This document shows, one piece after another, positions 45,730 to 58,739 of a stretch of 64,000 nt of DNA. A program made the position numbers and the translations under genes. Source of the DNA: Diabrotica undecimpunctata (taxonomy: Eukaryota; Arthropoda; Insecta; Coleoptera; Chrysomelidae); contig NC_092803.1 of NCBI RefSeq assembly GCF_040954645.1, positions 118,499,461-118,563,460 of the forward strand, given 5' to 3'. A model generated the notes under the pieces. The model saw nothing but the letters and a program-made list of their open reading frames with translations, had not been told where the DNA came from and did no database searches. How positions within the stretch are numbered: the stretch's first letter is position 1; each line of letters opens with the position of its first letter.

Positions 45730-46880
45730 GTCAGAACTCATATTAATTTCTAAGCCGTTACATTCTTCTTAAGCCGTTAAGTTCTTTCATTCCGTTAAAT
45801 TTCTAAGCTGAGAAATTCTCCTCTTTGCAATACTGCGCTTATTCTTTATATTCTTTTCCACTATTAGTCGTAACTTTGCATATCTGGTTTCACTCAGTAT
45901 ATGGCCAAAGTACTTAAGTTTTCTATTTTTGACTGTTCGCATTATTCCCTGTTCCTAAGCAACACTTCAATATTTGTAATCTGGTCTATCCATGTAACAT
46001 ACGTAAGATTCTAAGGTAGCACCACCTTAACAACACTTCTAATTTATGTAGGGTCTAATTTTTTAACTTCCATGCTTCAACGCCATATAAAAATGTGAAT
46101 AATACATAACCTCGTAATAGCCTTGTTCTTAATTATATTTTTACATCTCTATTGGCTAGTTAATAACTATTTTGTTTTCAAGAAGGTGGCTCATGCCATT
46201 TTCGTACGGCATTTTATCTCGTCTGCTTACTTTGTGTAATTCGTTCCCCACGGTAAAGGTACTTACATTATTTTACTTTTTCTGTTATTCCATTAGAGAC
46301 GGTTAAGACTTCATCACTGTTGTTTCTAGAATTTTTAGTGATTTTCATAAGTCTTGTTTTCTTTAAATTCATCTTTATTCCAATGTGTCATTTAGGTTTT
46401 CTATCATATTTCGTAAATTACTTAAACTATCGACAATTTATTAACAACCGTATCAACAAAGTAACCAAAGTTATTGTTAACTTCTTCATTTATTATGATG
46501 CGTTGTGTTCTCCCAAATACAGCTTCCTGGAATATGGCCTCACTATATACACTAAACAGTATGGGAAACAATACACAGCCCTATCTAACTCTTCTTAATA
46601 TTGTTACCTCTTCTAATAGTTGATTACCTATTTGTATTGTAATTTTATAGTTCTAATATAAAAGAGCTATATTCTGATGTCCTGTTCATCAATATCATTT
46701 TTCCTTAAGAAGTTTCTCATGCACAACGTTATCAAATGCTTTCTCAAAACCATGTATATCTGGATTTATATCCAGACATCTTTGCATCATTACATTCATG
46801 ACTAGCATTGCTTATCTTGTTCTAGTTCCATTTTCGAACCCTAGTTGAATCTCACTTATCGTTCAATATTCTAAGCATTC
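45730..46880 (-). pseudogene. RTE-like LINE, RT palm to C-terminus, heavily decayed
   Basis: The minus strand reads 'EIQLGFENGTRTR', 'AMLVMNVMMQRCLDINPD', motif A 'HGFEKAFDNVVHEKLLKEK', 'IALLY', 'NYKITIQIGNQLLEEVT', 'GCVLFPILFSVYSEAIFQEA', 'NNFGYFVDTVV' (family IRYADDTVV, catalytic DD changed to VD), 'MNLKKTRLMKITKN', 'LLRGYVLFTFLYGVEAWKL', 'RRISQLRNLTE'. The order and spacing match a complete RT plus C-terminal domain without the endonuclease. There are more than ten stops. It resembles the families at 4440 and 31525. Confidence 0.85.
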
Positions 46881-49800
46881 TTTACCAATATTCTTTTTCG
46901 ATATTGGAATAAACGCTGATATCAGCTACCGTTTAGATATTTTATCAGTCAAATATGTACGGTTGTAAAGATGGACTAATATTTTGAGATTCATCATCAA
47001 TTAGCTCTATCAACTCTATAGTTTACTACTCTAACTCTACAGAAACTACAGAGTTTCTTCCTTTTCTTTGTTTTACTGAATAAGCTACTTCTTAATGTAA
47101 AATTTCTGGTCCTCCATGTATGATCTCGTTTCGAGTTTTCTTCAGACTTATTATCATCCAATAATTCCGTAATGTTGTACCCATGTTTTTAATTTTTGTT
47201 TAGTATGGGGCCAAATGGGTATGGGGATTGTTTCCATCCACATCTTTTTGGTACTGACCTGTTTGATTTTACTTATTCTGATTATTTCTTTCACATTTCA
47301 AAGTACGTTGACGCTATCGTGTTTGCCTTCATACACCTCCATTTCCTCGCATTGTTCTTTTACTTCAGCATTTTTAGAAAAAAATTAAAACTCAAATCAA
47401 AAATCCAGGAAATGTGTTTTACTAAGTAAGGGTCCAAGATAATCTGATTTCTAAAAGGATTGTTCAGTTGAAGATCAATAAAGGTCTTGGAAAATAAAAC
47501 TATGAGAGTTACTTCTTCTTCTTCTTCTTCAACCTGGGGTCTTACGGCTCTGGGTAGATCAAGTGAGAGGTTGGTCATAGTCTACACGACGCTTCCCAAG
47601 CAACCAAAGGTAGAGCACGATGGCGAACCATAATCCGAACTATAAATACAGACGAATAAGAAATAGGAACACAAACATCAACACTACTGTACGTCGAGTT
47701 CATGACGCGGAAAACAGAGAGACAGATCGAACAACAGTAAATCTTGTCGTACGCACGGCCGGTATGCTCGGTCTATATTAATATATACGTGTATGGTCCT
47801 TAAGTACCTTCATTTGGACTTTGGCTGACGAAATAGAAACTGTAGGTATAAATAAAATTTTTTGGAAAATTGTATTTATATCTACAGAACAGTGTCTGCT
47901 TTGATTTAGGATGGTATAATTCTTGATCGTACTGTAATGTGAAATAACTGACAACGTATATTCGACACAATATAAGAAAAATACAACGATATATTCGTTA
48001 CATAATAAGTGACCAAAGAGACCAAAATTTTTCTCGTCCGATCTCATAGCTCTATTAAACGCCTTGACACGAAACTAAAGTTTGTCCTTTTATTTCCAAC
48101 ACTCCATGTTCATCCCTTATTATATAGTTCACTAATTAAATACTCCTCATTGAACACAGTAGTATAATTAAGCGTTCATTAGAGTTAACTAGTGGTAAAA
48201 CCATAAGCGAACTCATAATTTCGATGTGTCTTAAAACAAATGAACTGCATCCAATTAGCAAATAAATTAGTTTTATGTAACGAGGGCTATATTCTTAATT
48301 GTCAATTACTTCGACCCACTTTGGGAATATTCTGAAACAATAAACTTGCAAAGGAGAGGTTAATTTACCTTTAAATTGTCACGTTGGTTTTAAATCAATA
48401 TGCACTCTAGGCTGAGAAACCAATTACACAATTCTACTATGAAGTAAACACATGGGCGGCTTCAATAGTCCTACGTACTGATATGATCTGCACATTGTGT
48501 GATAAGAAACACTTCGGGAAATAGTAAAACTCAAATATATAAAGCGGGTGTAATTGTAATATGCATGTTCCGTCACTCCACACATATTTTTTATTTTTGT
48601 AGATATTGGGTATTTTTTATAATTTTCATTTTATATTTATTTCTTTAATTAACTTGTGTGTATGTCTTATATACGTAAACTAATACGGTACTAAAGGCAC
48701 TGCCCCTAACATACTTAAGGGACGCAGGACTACGGGAGCTATTTTGTGTAAAACATCCACCCCCAGTCCACCCACAATCCAGTGTACTGGAAGAAGAAGA
48801 AGCATTAATTCATCATCACAGGTACTGTAGTTTGATTTGAATACACACAGACAATATTGAAATTAATTGATAAATTTACATGTTTTCGGCGTAAAAAATA
48901 ATACCAGTACTTACAAATAAACATATTGGATAATTGTTAATTTTCATTATTATTAAAAACAATTGTTGCAATCTATATACACACTGCCAAAGCACTAATG
49001 TAAATAGCAGTAATTATTATTAGAATGCTATTGAAAGATCTAATCAGAATCTAGGACACACCAAGATAGCAGATTAGGACAAGATGAGATGAACGTGAAC
49101 TCAATGTCGTATTGGACAGATCAGGATCACGTTCAAAATATTATTCGTCTTCGAATTTGGAAGTGGAAACAATTTTATCACTTGTAATATGTTTCTAACA
49201 AAATATTTAGTAAAAGTGAAGTACTACAAAGTTAGAATTGCAGAAAAAGAAAACTGGAAATTAATCAGCACTAGTTGTTTTTCATAAACAGATGTCTCGC
49301 CACAGAAAATGTAAAATCAATGTGTATAAAATACAATGGAAATGTTTTTTATCTAATCAGCATTGGATGATCTACATTATTAGTTGTAGAGCTGCAGTTG
49401 CAGTTAACACATTGTTAGAAGAAATTCATAAGGATTGTTGACGGGGTCGTTTAGCTTCATACATCTAAAAGACCTATTGTGGCCATTACTTCATGCTTTC
49501 TCGATAGATCTTTTTCAATCCTTATTGAACTTCAAAATGGTTTTCGTGGCTACTTTTCAATAACTCCGTTTCATTTTTAGAAGTATGGCCATAAACGGAA
49601 TTCAGTCTCATAATTTCAGAATGACTGAACTTGCATTGTTCTTCTTCCTTGTTTGTCCTGATTTTTTTTGTATCTAGTTCATTCTTATCCTACGAGAAGT
49701 TAGGGAATAGATGGTCACTACTAGCAGAACCGCCATACTGGGAAGGAGTGAAACTTGGGAACCTTGTACGCGCTATTGTCTGTAGTTAGGTAGTTTCCAA

Positions 49801-50075
49801 GTAGTCGTGCTTACTTCACATAATCAGCGACCAAAACCAAACGTCAAGAAGTCTTCCACCATGGTTAGGCTTTACGGCTCTCGACGGAAAACTATGTAAA
49901 CTAGAGATGAAATACTATGCTCAAATATACCTTTGCTACTGTACTCCAGGTACTGTTACGTATATCCACTCTTTAAATTAAATTAGGTACTTACTTTAGT
50001 TCTTCACTAGCGGACCAACTCGACATCGAGTTTTTTAAATGAAATTTTTATTTTGCGAGAAAAATATACAATATA
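46881..50075. other. Long unassigned AT-rich region
   Basis: No coding similarity accepted. A (CTT)n run at 47512-47528 (AAG on the minus strand) and a 'gaagaagaagaag' at 48790-48802 look like LINE tails without a readable LINE body. Confidence 0.5.
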
Positions 50076-50080
50076 TACAA

Positions 50081-50374
50081 TGACCGGAAGTAAAAATATT
50101 TTTATCAATAATTCAAAAACTATAAATGATAATTTCGTGAACTTACATTTTTGAACTCTACGTTGAATTCTCTATTGATTTGACTAATAAAAACGAAACC
50201 GGAAGTCGACCTCAAAACCGGAATGCAATTTTTAGTTCATCAAATGTCGACATGGATATCATTTAGCAGTTAATTTTGCATGCTGATCACCGAATCCGGT
50301 GTCAGATTTGCTCTATCTTGACGTTTTATGCGCGTTTCGGGTCACTTCCGGTGTCGGATCGCAACCGGAAGTAC
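50081..50374. repeat. Cluster of ACCGGAAGT-type motifs
   Basis: Within about 290 bases the motif appears as 'gaccggaagta' (50083), 'aaccggaagtcg' (50197), 'aaccggaat' (50216), 'aatccggtg' (50294), 'cacttccggtg' (50343) and 'aaccggaagtac' (50363), on both strands. The density is far above that of the surrounding AT-rich DNA. The motif equals the core of ETS-type binding sites but may simply be a repeat of an unknown element. Confidence 0.7.
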
Positions 50375-50379
50375 ATATT

Positions 50380-51105
50380 TAGATTCGTATCGACGAGACC
50401 TTTCGATCCATATATACATTGTGGGGTCTAAAACTTAAAGTAAATTTTAACTTTCGGTCATCTCAAAACCTTGACTTTAAGCACACAAAATTAACCGAAA
50501 ATAAATCCTTATGTTCGAAAGAAAATATTAAAATGATTTTAAAGCAACCTACAACTCCAACTTTAAAACGTCTCCGGAGTTTCTGTTTATTCCTAACTTA
50601 GAAAGCTGTTTATTAAATTATTTATAAATTCAAAGTATTTGAATATATTTACACTTTACATTAGAAGGTGCCAAGAGAAGTTGTACACGAATTTTATTCG
50701 AACTAACTTTTTGCAACTTCGCCTGCAAGCCAAAAGGATTTCTGGATGAAAATTTAACTAACAGTCGTGACACATAAAACAAATATAGAGCATGGCTCGG
50801 ATAACACTGAAATAAGCGCGAAGTGAACTTCCCAGAAAGTGTTACTTCAGAATTTTCTACGAAAAAAAGTTTTTAAAAGCATAAATAATATTAGGTAACC
50901 TTATTTATTAGCTCATGAGGAGACTACTAAGTGTTTTTATATTTATTGATTTCTAAAGCATCTAGATTTTTACTTCTAAAAGTTTTTAATAAAACCAGTT
51001 TTAAATGTCATCTTAAAATCACTTTCCCGATTTTTACAAAAACAATTCCACATTTAGTACATCAATAACCATTATTTTAATTTGTGTAGTACCTTGAAGT
51101 GTGTG
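50380..51105. other. Unassigned AT-rich DNA
   Basis: No coding similarity recognised. Confidence 0.5.
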
Positions 51106-51109
51106 TGTT

Positions 51110-51370
51110 TGAACTGTTTCTATATTTGTCATGTTCTTTTTTATCCAATGATTCAGTATGCTTCTATATATCTACATTCCTTGTATCGACAGGTAAGCAA
51201 AACTTATAGTATATCCTATAGACGATTATAGTTGCAATTTGTAATTTTTAGCATTTAAGTAATCTGTCCGAAGACATGACGATGGACAGCAAATTTTAGT
51301 GTACGAAATCGGTCATATAAGGTACAATAAATTGATGGCGTTTAGGTCTACTATTTATTCCTTTAACCTT
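51110..51370 (+). repeat. Diverged Penelope-type terminal unit
   Basis: Distantly similar to 2310-2640 and 22085-22428: 'ccttgtatcgacaggtaagc', a loop-forming 'gtccgaagacatgacgat', then 'gtacgaaatcggtc' and 'acaataaattgatgg'. It marks another copy of this end type from a different subfamily. Confidence 0.5.
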
Positions 51371-53030
51371 GTTGAAATGGACTCATATGTGCAATCGATT
51401 CATCATTTAAAATGGTTTCCCTTTAACTGTCTTTAAAGTATCGTATTATATGGATGCGAAACATAGCAGCTAAACCGATACACATAGTCGCTTATTGCTA
51501 GTAGAAATAGATTTCTGGCGAAGGTCCACTAAAAAATCGAAACCTAATAAAATACCTAACGAGAAAATACTATCAGTATGAGAGTCACAACAATTATATA
51601 GAAGACATTTAACGTTCAGAACTATTATTATAATCCATTTGGATTTTTAGTTTAATTTTTTAATTAAATATTATACCAATTACCAATTATCAACAAACGT
51701 TTTAGCTTCGATGTTAAAGTTCTTTTTGAATGGATTCTAGAAGATGAGCAGTATTTTACCAATTGTTTCTTGTACTTTTTCCTTCTGCAATATATAAATA
51801 GATAATTACACTTTGGTTAATTGTACTCCCATTTCTTAACGTTGTTGTTTAGTTCATATTAAATCTTGTTACCTTGAAACTACATTCAAATTATTAAATT
51901 GTTTTCCTTTGCAAATTTCCTAACCTTGGAGAGGTTAAGCATACAAATTTTCCCTTCAAAATTATTGAAATGAAGCATTTAACTGTGCGAAGATCAAAGA
52001 ACACATCCCTAATTATCAAAACACTGTCACTTACCTTTCTCCCTAAGCCAAACGTAATTATTTTTGCGTAATTTGCAAACGGAATATCAACAAAATAACG
52101 GTCTTTGTATCAAGCAGAAAGTCTGGGATTTTTTATGGAAAGATGGAGATACACGCTGGCGCCCAATTAAGTTCCAGTCAAATTTCACACTCCGGCTCGA
52201 AGAAGGAAACGTTTATAATCAGGATAATTAAACACGCCGAGGGAGAGTCAATGTTTTTCCACACCCTTGGTCGCTCTGGAGTGCTTCGCTGAACAAGAAG
52301 ATGGATATTTTGATAAGCAAACAATAACGACTAAATAACGAAAACTGATTATTGAATTTTTTTACACCGCTTTTATAGTTCTACTTTGTTTTTAATGTCA
52401 GCACCACATATTTATATTTATATATATAGACGTCGCGTCGGTGTAACTAAAACTACATTTATATAGCGACAGCAGAAAGTAGAACCACGTATTGTTTCGC
52501 GTCATCAGTCTATTTGGTTAATAGTTGTCTTCATTTTATTGTATAGTTGTATAGAATTTGCCTTATATTCCATAATTTTTTTATTCACCACATACTTGGC
52601 GATTTTGTGGGTGAAATGTTGGGACTGTATGAAATATTTTGCACTAGTATACAAGGTTGTTTGTTACATTATACGTCCACATAGGATACTTGAATTGCAT
52701 GTTTCATGGTGCATTTGAGTAAATGAAAGCAGTATTGTATCATTCTCATTAGTACTGAAACTGATAATAGAGATACTTCACGGTGACATTGCTTGATTCT
52801 TAATGGAAAATGTTATAATGGAGTTAAGTTCTTGAACAAAAAAAGCTTACCAATAAATAAGAGAGTATCTAGAACGTTTTTTTTAAATATGGTTTACTAC
52901 TAAAAATAAGATAATAACTGGGATCATGATATAATTACGAAATATAATAATTTTAAGAATTGAAATCAGTATTACAAAGCAGTGGAAAAATATATGAAGA
53001 TATCTGCAGCAGAGTTAGAGCGGGATAGAT
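51371..53030. other. Unassigned AT-rich DNA
   Basis: No coding similarity recognised. Confidence 0.5.
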
Positions 53031-53034
53031 GAAC

Positions 53035-53170
53035 GGACGTGTACGAACTCATCACTATATAGCCCCCCATAAAATTATTAGACCCTCGGAGATATAGTAA
53101 ACTGATCACCGGCATCCTTTGGAGATTGGTAAACTCATCACCGCAGATAGGTAAACTCATCACCGGGATT
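53035..53170 (+). repeat. Repeat with several GGTAAACTCATCACC units, copy 1
   Basis: Units occur at 53041-53055, 53096-53112, 53128-53143 and 53150-53167. The same block recurs inverted at 55225-55350, including a shared 'agattggtaaact' and 'gaccct' context. Confidence 0.7.
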
Positions 53171-54005
53171 TTTGCCTGGTTTCTAATGCGAAAGATTGCC
53201 TCTTACCTCTTATACTTCTCGTTTATGTGATAATTTAATAAATTCAGCAATAAATTATTTTAAGCAAGTTGCTTTAAAATTTAACTGGGATATTAATATG
53301 TCTCACGGTGTGGCCTATTAGACGTATCTGCCAATCTAAATGGTTTTGAGATCTAAAAATTTAGTTACATAGGATTTCGATAGTGAACTTTAAAATGAAA
53401 ATATTTGTCAATATGTGGTATTTTTGTTTATATCGGAAGTAGTCCCACCTTCGTTATTTGATTTTCATTGCATTTTTATATTTCTCATTGAATTTTCGAG
53501 ATAATTTGTTCATACAGCATACATTCGGTCTATGTCTTACCGTTTTGGCGCTATTTGACTATCTTGAAAATAATAGACGATTTTGGACAGTTAGTAAATA
53601 TAAAATATCTGAAAAATAGGAAAAGCTAAAAACTTGAGTGTGCTATTAGTGCATTGAAGTCGAAGGAAACTTAATTTTTTACACGTGCAAAGCTTTACAT
53701 TTTATGGCATCATTGGCGGAAATTTTTAAATTTGAAGTAATCAGCAATGCATTTATTGTGACAGAATGCATCAAAATGCTTAAGTACAGTTTCCTGTACT
53801 TTATTTTTTAATGACTTGTACAAAGATCCCACAATTAGAGTGCTTTTAAAAGCAATTTTTTTACATTTTTTGGTTAGTTTTCGCCATTATTTGTAGGAGT
53901 CAATGAGTTGTTCATTTCATTTTATAAACATCATGACAACTAACCTCAATTAGTGTAAGATACAAAATAATTTTTATTCTGTAATTTGTACTAATTTTGT
54001 TTATT
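53171..54005. other. Unassigned AT-rich DNA
   Basis: No coding similarity recognised. Confidence 0.5.
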
Positions 54006-54010
54006 GTAGC

Positions 54011-54050
54011 ACCCTGATGATGCAAATAAAGATTTGCGAAAGCTTGGTAC
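54011..54050 (+). other. Hammerhead-like stem-loop at a Penelope-type end
   Basis: The text 'CTGATGA' + T + GCAAAT-aaag-ATTTGC + GAAA has a perfect 6-bp stem (54022-54027 with 54032-54037). CUGANGA and GAAA flanking a stem are the core strands of a hammerhead ribozyme, but the extra T between them is non-canonical. Activity is not claimed. Confidence 0.5.
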
Positions 54051-54173
54051 ACTAAAAAGAGTACTTCTTTGTCCTATCTTCGGCTGCACACCCAAATATG
54101 TAGCTGTGTTTTGTAGTCTAACTGATCAGCGTTGACTACAGGCGTTTATCGCTTTTTCAGTATATATACTTAT

Positions 54174-55224
<1,051 letters not shown>

Positions 55225-55350
55225 AGGTAGGCCAGTGATCAGTTTACCAATCTCTTAGGGTCTATTTTGAAAACCCTACTTTTATGGCGGTGATGAGTTT
55301 GTACTATGTACGAGGGTATTTATGGTAATTGGTGATGAGTTTACGTGTAC
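55225..55350 (-). repeat. Repeat with GGTAAACTCATCACC units, copy 2 (inverted)
   Basis: Reverse-complement partner of 53035-53170, with units at 55232-55248, 55288-55304 and 55331-55344. The two copies could be the ends of one 2.3-kb element, or independent insertions. Confidence 0.65.
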
Positions 55351-55559
55351 CCAGATGAACTGGTGGATGGAGGCGAGTGGTGCCTTGGGTGACAGATAAA
55401 TTCCAATGACACTGAAAGAAAAATTCTATAAAATTAATATGATTTATCGCACTTAATATTGAATATTCTCCAAGACATAAAGAAGCGTACAACCGAAGAA
55501 TTCTTAGGCGTAGCTCTAATCTTATATTCCGACAACATAGAAACTTTTTTAATTTAATG

Positions 55560-55915
55560 GATTATGCACGTGGTATTTCAATACGTTTCCTGATGTTTTT
55601 GGTTTGGTCTATATTTGATGTAATTCATGTTTCCACTATTTATATGTATCCACACTTTCAATTAGAGTATATTCAATAATCAATTGGATGTTTGCATCTA
55701 GTGATTTAATCATGATCATGCATTTAGTTTTCTTCAAATTCATCATCAGCCAGTACCTATTCATGTCAGCATTCGCTACAGACGTTGCATTGTGTTCTGT
55801 AAATCATTTTTGTTATCCGTCATTATTACTGTATCGTCTGCAAAACGTATGTTCTTTAAAATTTCTTCATTTATAGTTATACCCTTTACTAAATCCGCTG
55901 TAATTGTTCGCATAG
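55560..55915 (-). pseudogene. RTE-like LINE RT fragment with FADD
   Basis: The minus strand reads 'ITADLVKGITINEEILKNIR', 'FADDTVIMTDNKNDLQ', then, after frameshifts, 'KLNA...MIMIKSLDANIQL'-like residues. FADD is the intact catalytic pair of RT motif C. The family pattern is KGI-x-INGE-x-INNIRYADDTVI. The segment begins just before motif C and fades after about 110 residues, so both ends are missing. Confidence 0.78.
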
Positions 55916-55919
55916 GGAT

Positions 55920-56390
55920 AAGCAAGGATATACTTTATTAATAGGGTTTGAACATGACATCTGTTTAGGATTCTACATCCTCTTCAGGGTTTGTTGTGAA
56001 TTCGTTTATTGTACAGAAGCAAACATTGGGGCTCTTAAGTTGGCCTGAGAGTGTGGTAGCTTAGCATCTTGGAGGCGTAAAGATCTCTACTGAGCAAGCA
56101 AGAAAGCGATTTAATTGAACTCAACCTGAGAGACTTGTGCACTTCTTAAAATGTCGTTCGGTTGTTACAATTCTTGGAGCGTGGTGTATTAATTCGTGTA
56201 AGAACAGGAAACACTCAATACAGACCTTGTAAGATAGCAAACAAGAAGACGGGCTCTTGCTTGTTGCCGATCGTTAGGAACAGGTCCGTTCAAGCACTGT
56301 AGCTCCGTATGCTTTTAAAGGTTAGGGCTACCAAAATGTCAAATGAAAAATTTATTAAGACGCCATCTCATGGTTAGCGACCGACGTATT
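55920..56390. other. Unassigned DNA
   Basis: Relatively mixed base composition. 'QMKNLLRRHLMVSDRR'-like sequence near its end could belong to the LINE fragment that follows. Confidence 0.45.
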
Positions 56391-56394
56391 ATGT

Positions 56395-56620
56395 CTAAAG
56401 TGTAGGATGTATGATAAGTGGATCTTACCAGTGACTACGTACGGCCATTAGACCATGAACTTTACAAAGAAAACTTTAGAGCAGATTACTAAAACTTAAA
56501 GATCAGTTTGTAGATACCTATGGTCTGAACCTGAAAAATGAATAGTGACTTTTGAATAGAAGAATGACTCACAGAATAACCAATGCAAATTCTGACAAAC
56601 CTTCATCAACAAATCGGACT
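56395..56620 (+). pseudogene. LINE RT C-terminal fragment
   Basis: Reads 'CRMYDKWILPVTTYGH', a stop, 'TMNFTKKTLEQITKT', and after an inserted stretch 'LLNRRMTHRITNAN'. The family pattern is K-x-Y-x-x-CILPV-x-TYGAETWTLTK-x-x-x-x-x-L...RRMLGI...D-x-ITNEEIR. It represents the start of the C-terminal domain of an EN-RT LINE, with the TYG motif present and AETW changed. Stops at two positions. No upstream palm is readable. Confidence 0.62.
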
Positions 56621-58375
56621 TCCAAACGACGACTTCTATTAGTTAGAAAGTATAATCCACTAGACAGACCTTCAATAAACATTTGACGAGCATTTGTAGT
56701 CTATTTTTCTTATCAAACTTTTCTTACCTTCATTAATTCATTTATCATCCAGATACAAATATGCCTATTATTTTCAGTTTCAGAATTTGTCTATTGGTAT
56801 CTTTGGCTAATATTAATATCTAAAAGTTTGTCCGCAGTATATATTTGAAAATAAAATGAATGTAATTTTCTTCGAAAGTCTATAAATGGTTACTTCTCCA
56901 ACTCCGGTCATCGTTGAACACTTAGAAGCTATATTCCGTTCCAGTTGGGTGTTTTCCTGAATACCCCACTGGTACTGTTAAACTATTTGGTGTTCAAGTA
57001 AGTCAACTTCTTAATTAGCAGTGTTTATGCTTACTTGTTAAGAAATTTGTCACAATTTCTTTAGATTTATTCTTAAGCTTTTCCGCCAAGGTTTTTGACA
57101 AGAACATAGAAATTGTTTTGGCCAAGATTATTGTAATACGATCAGTCCTTAGTAGTACAATAATAAAATGTTTGTTTTTACAACTACTACCGTTCGTCAG
57201 TTTTCCTTAAATTCAATGCCAAACATTTGCTTTGTGAGATAATTTCTATATTACTCAAAATTAAAACGTCTTAAATCAGTAAAATGTAAAATTTTTAGTA
57301 AAATATTTATATCTTGACCCAGGAAAGTTGCAAACTAGAGCTATACGTTACGTAAGTAAGCATAAACCGGATTCAACAATCAAACAAACGCAAAGTAAAA
57401 TTTACGAAAAAGTTAGAACTTTAAAATATGAAGTATATCACAAGAGTAGTCGCCAGAAAAGTTTCCTCTGAATTTTAACGTTTGCTGTTGCTGAGACGGA
57501 TATTCCCTTAACTGCATTTAAAAATAGGGCAAAATTGTTTACATAAACAAAAAGATGATTAAAAACTTTAATTTTAATTAAAGTAACGAAAACTTCTAAA
57601 CTGGGTAAGTGGGCACTTGAAGTTTTAATGATTTTTTAAACTTTCTTAGAAGGACGCTTATTTAATAGGCTTATAGAATATTCAGTTTCGGTTTAGTTAA
57701 GACTTGCACGCACGCAATTATTAAAAGCGTTGCAAAACAAAATAATGAAGATTAACGAAGAAACTACATGAATCTAAACAAAAAACTATGTAATTATAGT
57801 TAATTCGGGAATCGTGTAGGGGTGATTATCGTAAGTTGGTCCTTAGGTTTTTCGAATTGAAATGTTTCGGAACATCGGAACACCCTTGGAAGTTTCTGAA
57901 AACTATAATAAAAATATGAGTTTTCCGATGTTTTATCCAAACAATTTAACAAATTTCCAAAATAAAATAAGTATATATAGACGATTGTATTTCTTTTCAA
58001 TACGAGTTCTACCATTGCCCTACACATTTTCCTTCCAAGGTTTACCTCTCGTCAAAGAAAGAGATTCTCAAAAGAGACTTGTGTGAACTCGACCTGAAAT
58101 CTACCGCGGTTTTTTAACTGGCAATTATAGTAACATATAATACTATTTAGCATATGCAAGTAGCGACCTCTAACGAGGAAACACGAAGTCGAGTCAATGC
58201 AGATTAAATTTCCAGAACGGTATTTTTTAACAACTTTTTTCGCAAATTTTCATTTAGACCAACTGGGAAAATTCTTTCAAATTTCATTGGGAGCAACTTT
58301 TGTCTGTTTTCTCCATAGATATTCAGGATACTATGTTGATTAATAAAGATCCGTAACGTATGTTTCCCGTCCTAA
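56621..58375. other. Unassigned AT-rich DNA
   Basis: Short frames at 57800-58086 on both strands overlap each other and have no motif. Confidence 0.5.
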
Positions 58376-58376
58376 A

Positions 58377-58725
58377 ATGTTTCGTAAACTTGTCCTCGGT
58401 ATCCTTCTCTTTCTTTTTCATTTTGGTGGCCATTCCAAAATCTGTTATGGTAGTCTTCCCTCGTTCGTGTTATACGTGACAGTACCAAATTTTTTGTTTT
58501 GTCGTCGTCTAATATCGTCTAATAATTATTGTTTTAGTTATATTATGTCTCTTATTCTTTCGTTTGTCACCTTTTCTATTCTTGATCTTTCTGCTGCTCT
58601 TATCCAGAAATTCATCTGTAACTGTAATTAATTATCTTTTCTGTTTTATTTTTGATCTGCCATACTTCAGTTTTATATGTTATTATACTCTTGATAATGG
58701 AGTTATACATCGTTTTTTATATATG
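58377..58725 (-). pseudogene. LINE RT C-terminus, second family in tandem
   Basis: The minus strand reads 'MYNSIIKSIITYKTEVWQIK', 'NFWIRAAERSRIEKVTNERI', 'RDII', 'LLDDIRRRQNKKFGTV', 'NEGRLP', 'QILEWPP', 'KRKRRIPRTSLRN'. The family pattern is LY-x-SI-x-RSI-x-TYG-x-EVWQ...EMDFWRR-x-A-x-RSR-x-E-x-x-TNERIR...LPKQILEW-P-GKR-RGRPR. TYG reads TYK, and three frame changes occur. It lies immediately downstream of another minus-strand LINE C-terminus (58740-59640) of a different family. Confidence 0.8.
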
Positions 58726-58739
58726 TATATCAATATATT

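Noticed and set aside
47512..47578. Minus-strand LINE tail before a (CTT)n run
   Set aside because: The AAG-type tail is there, but the peptide beside it matches no LINE C-terminus I know.
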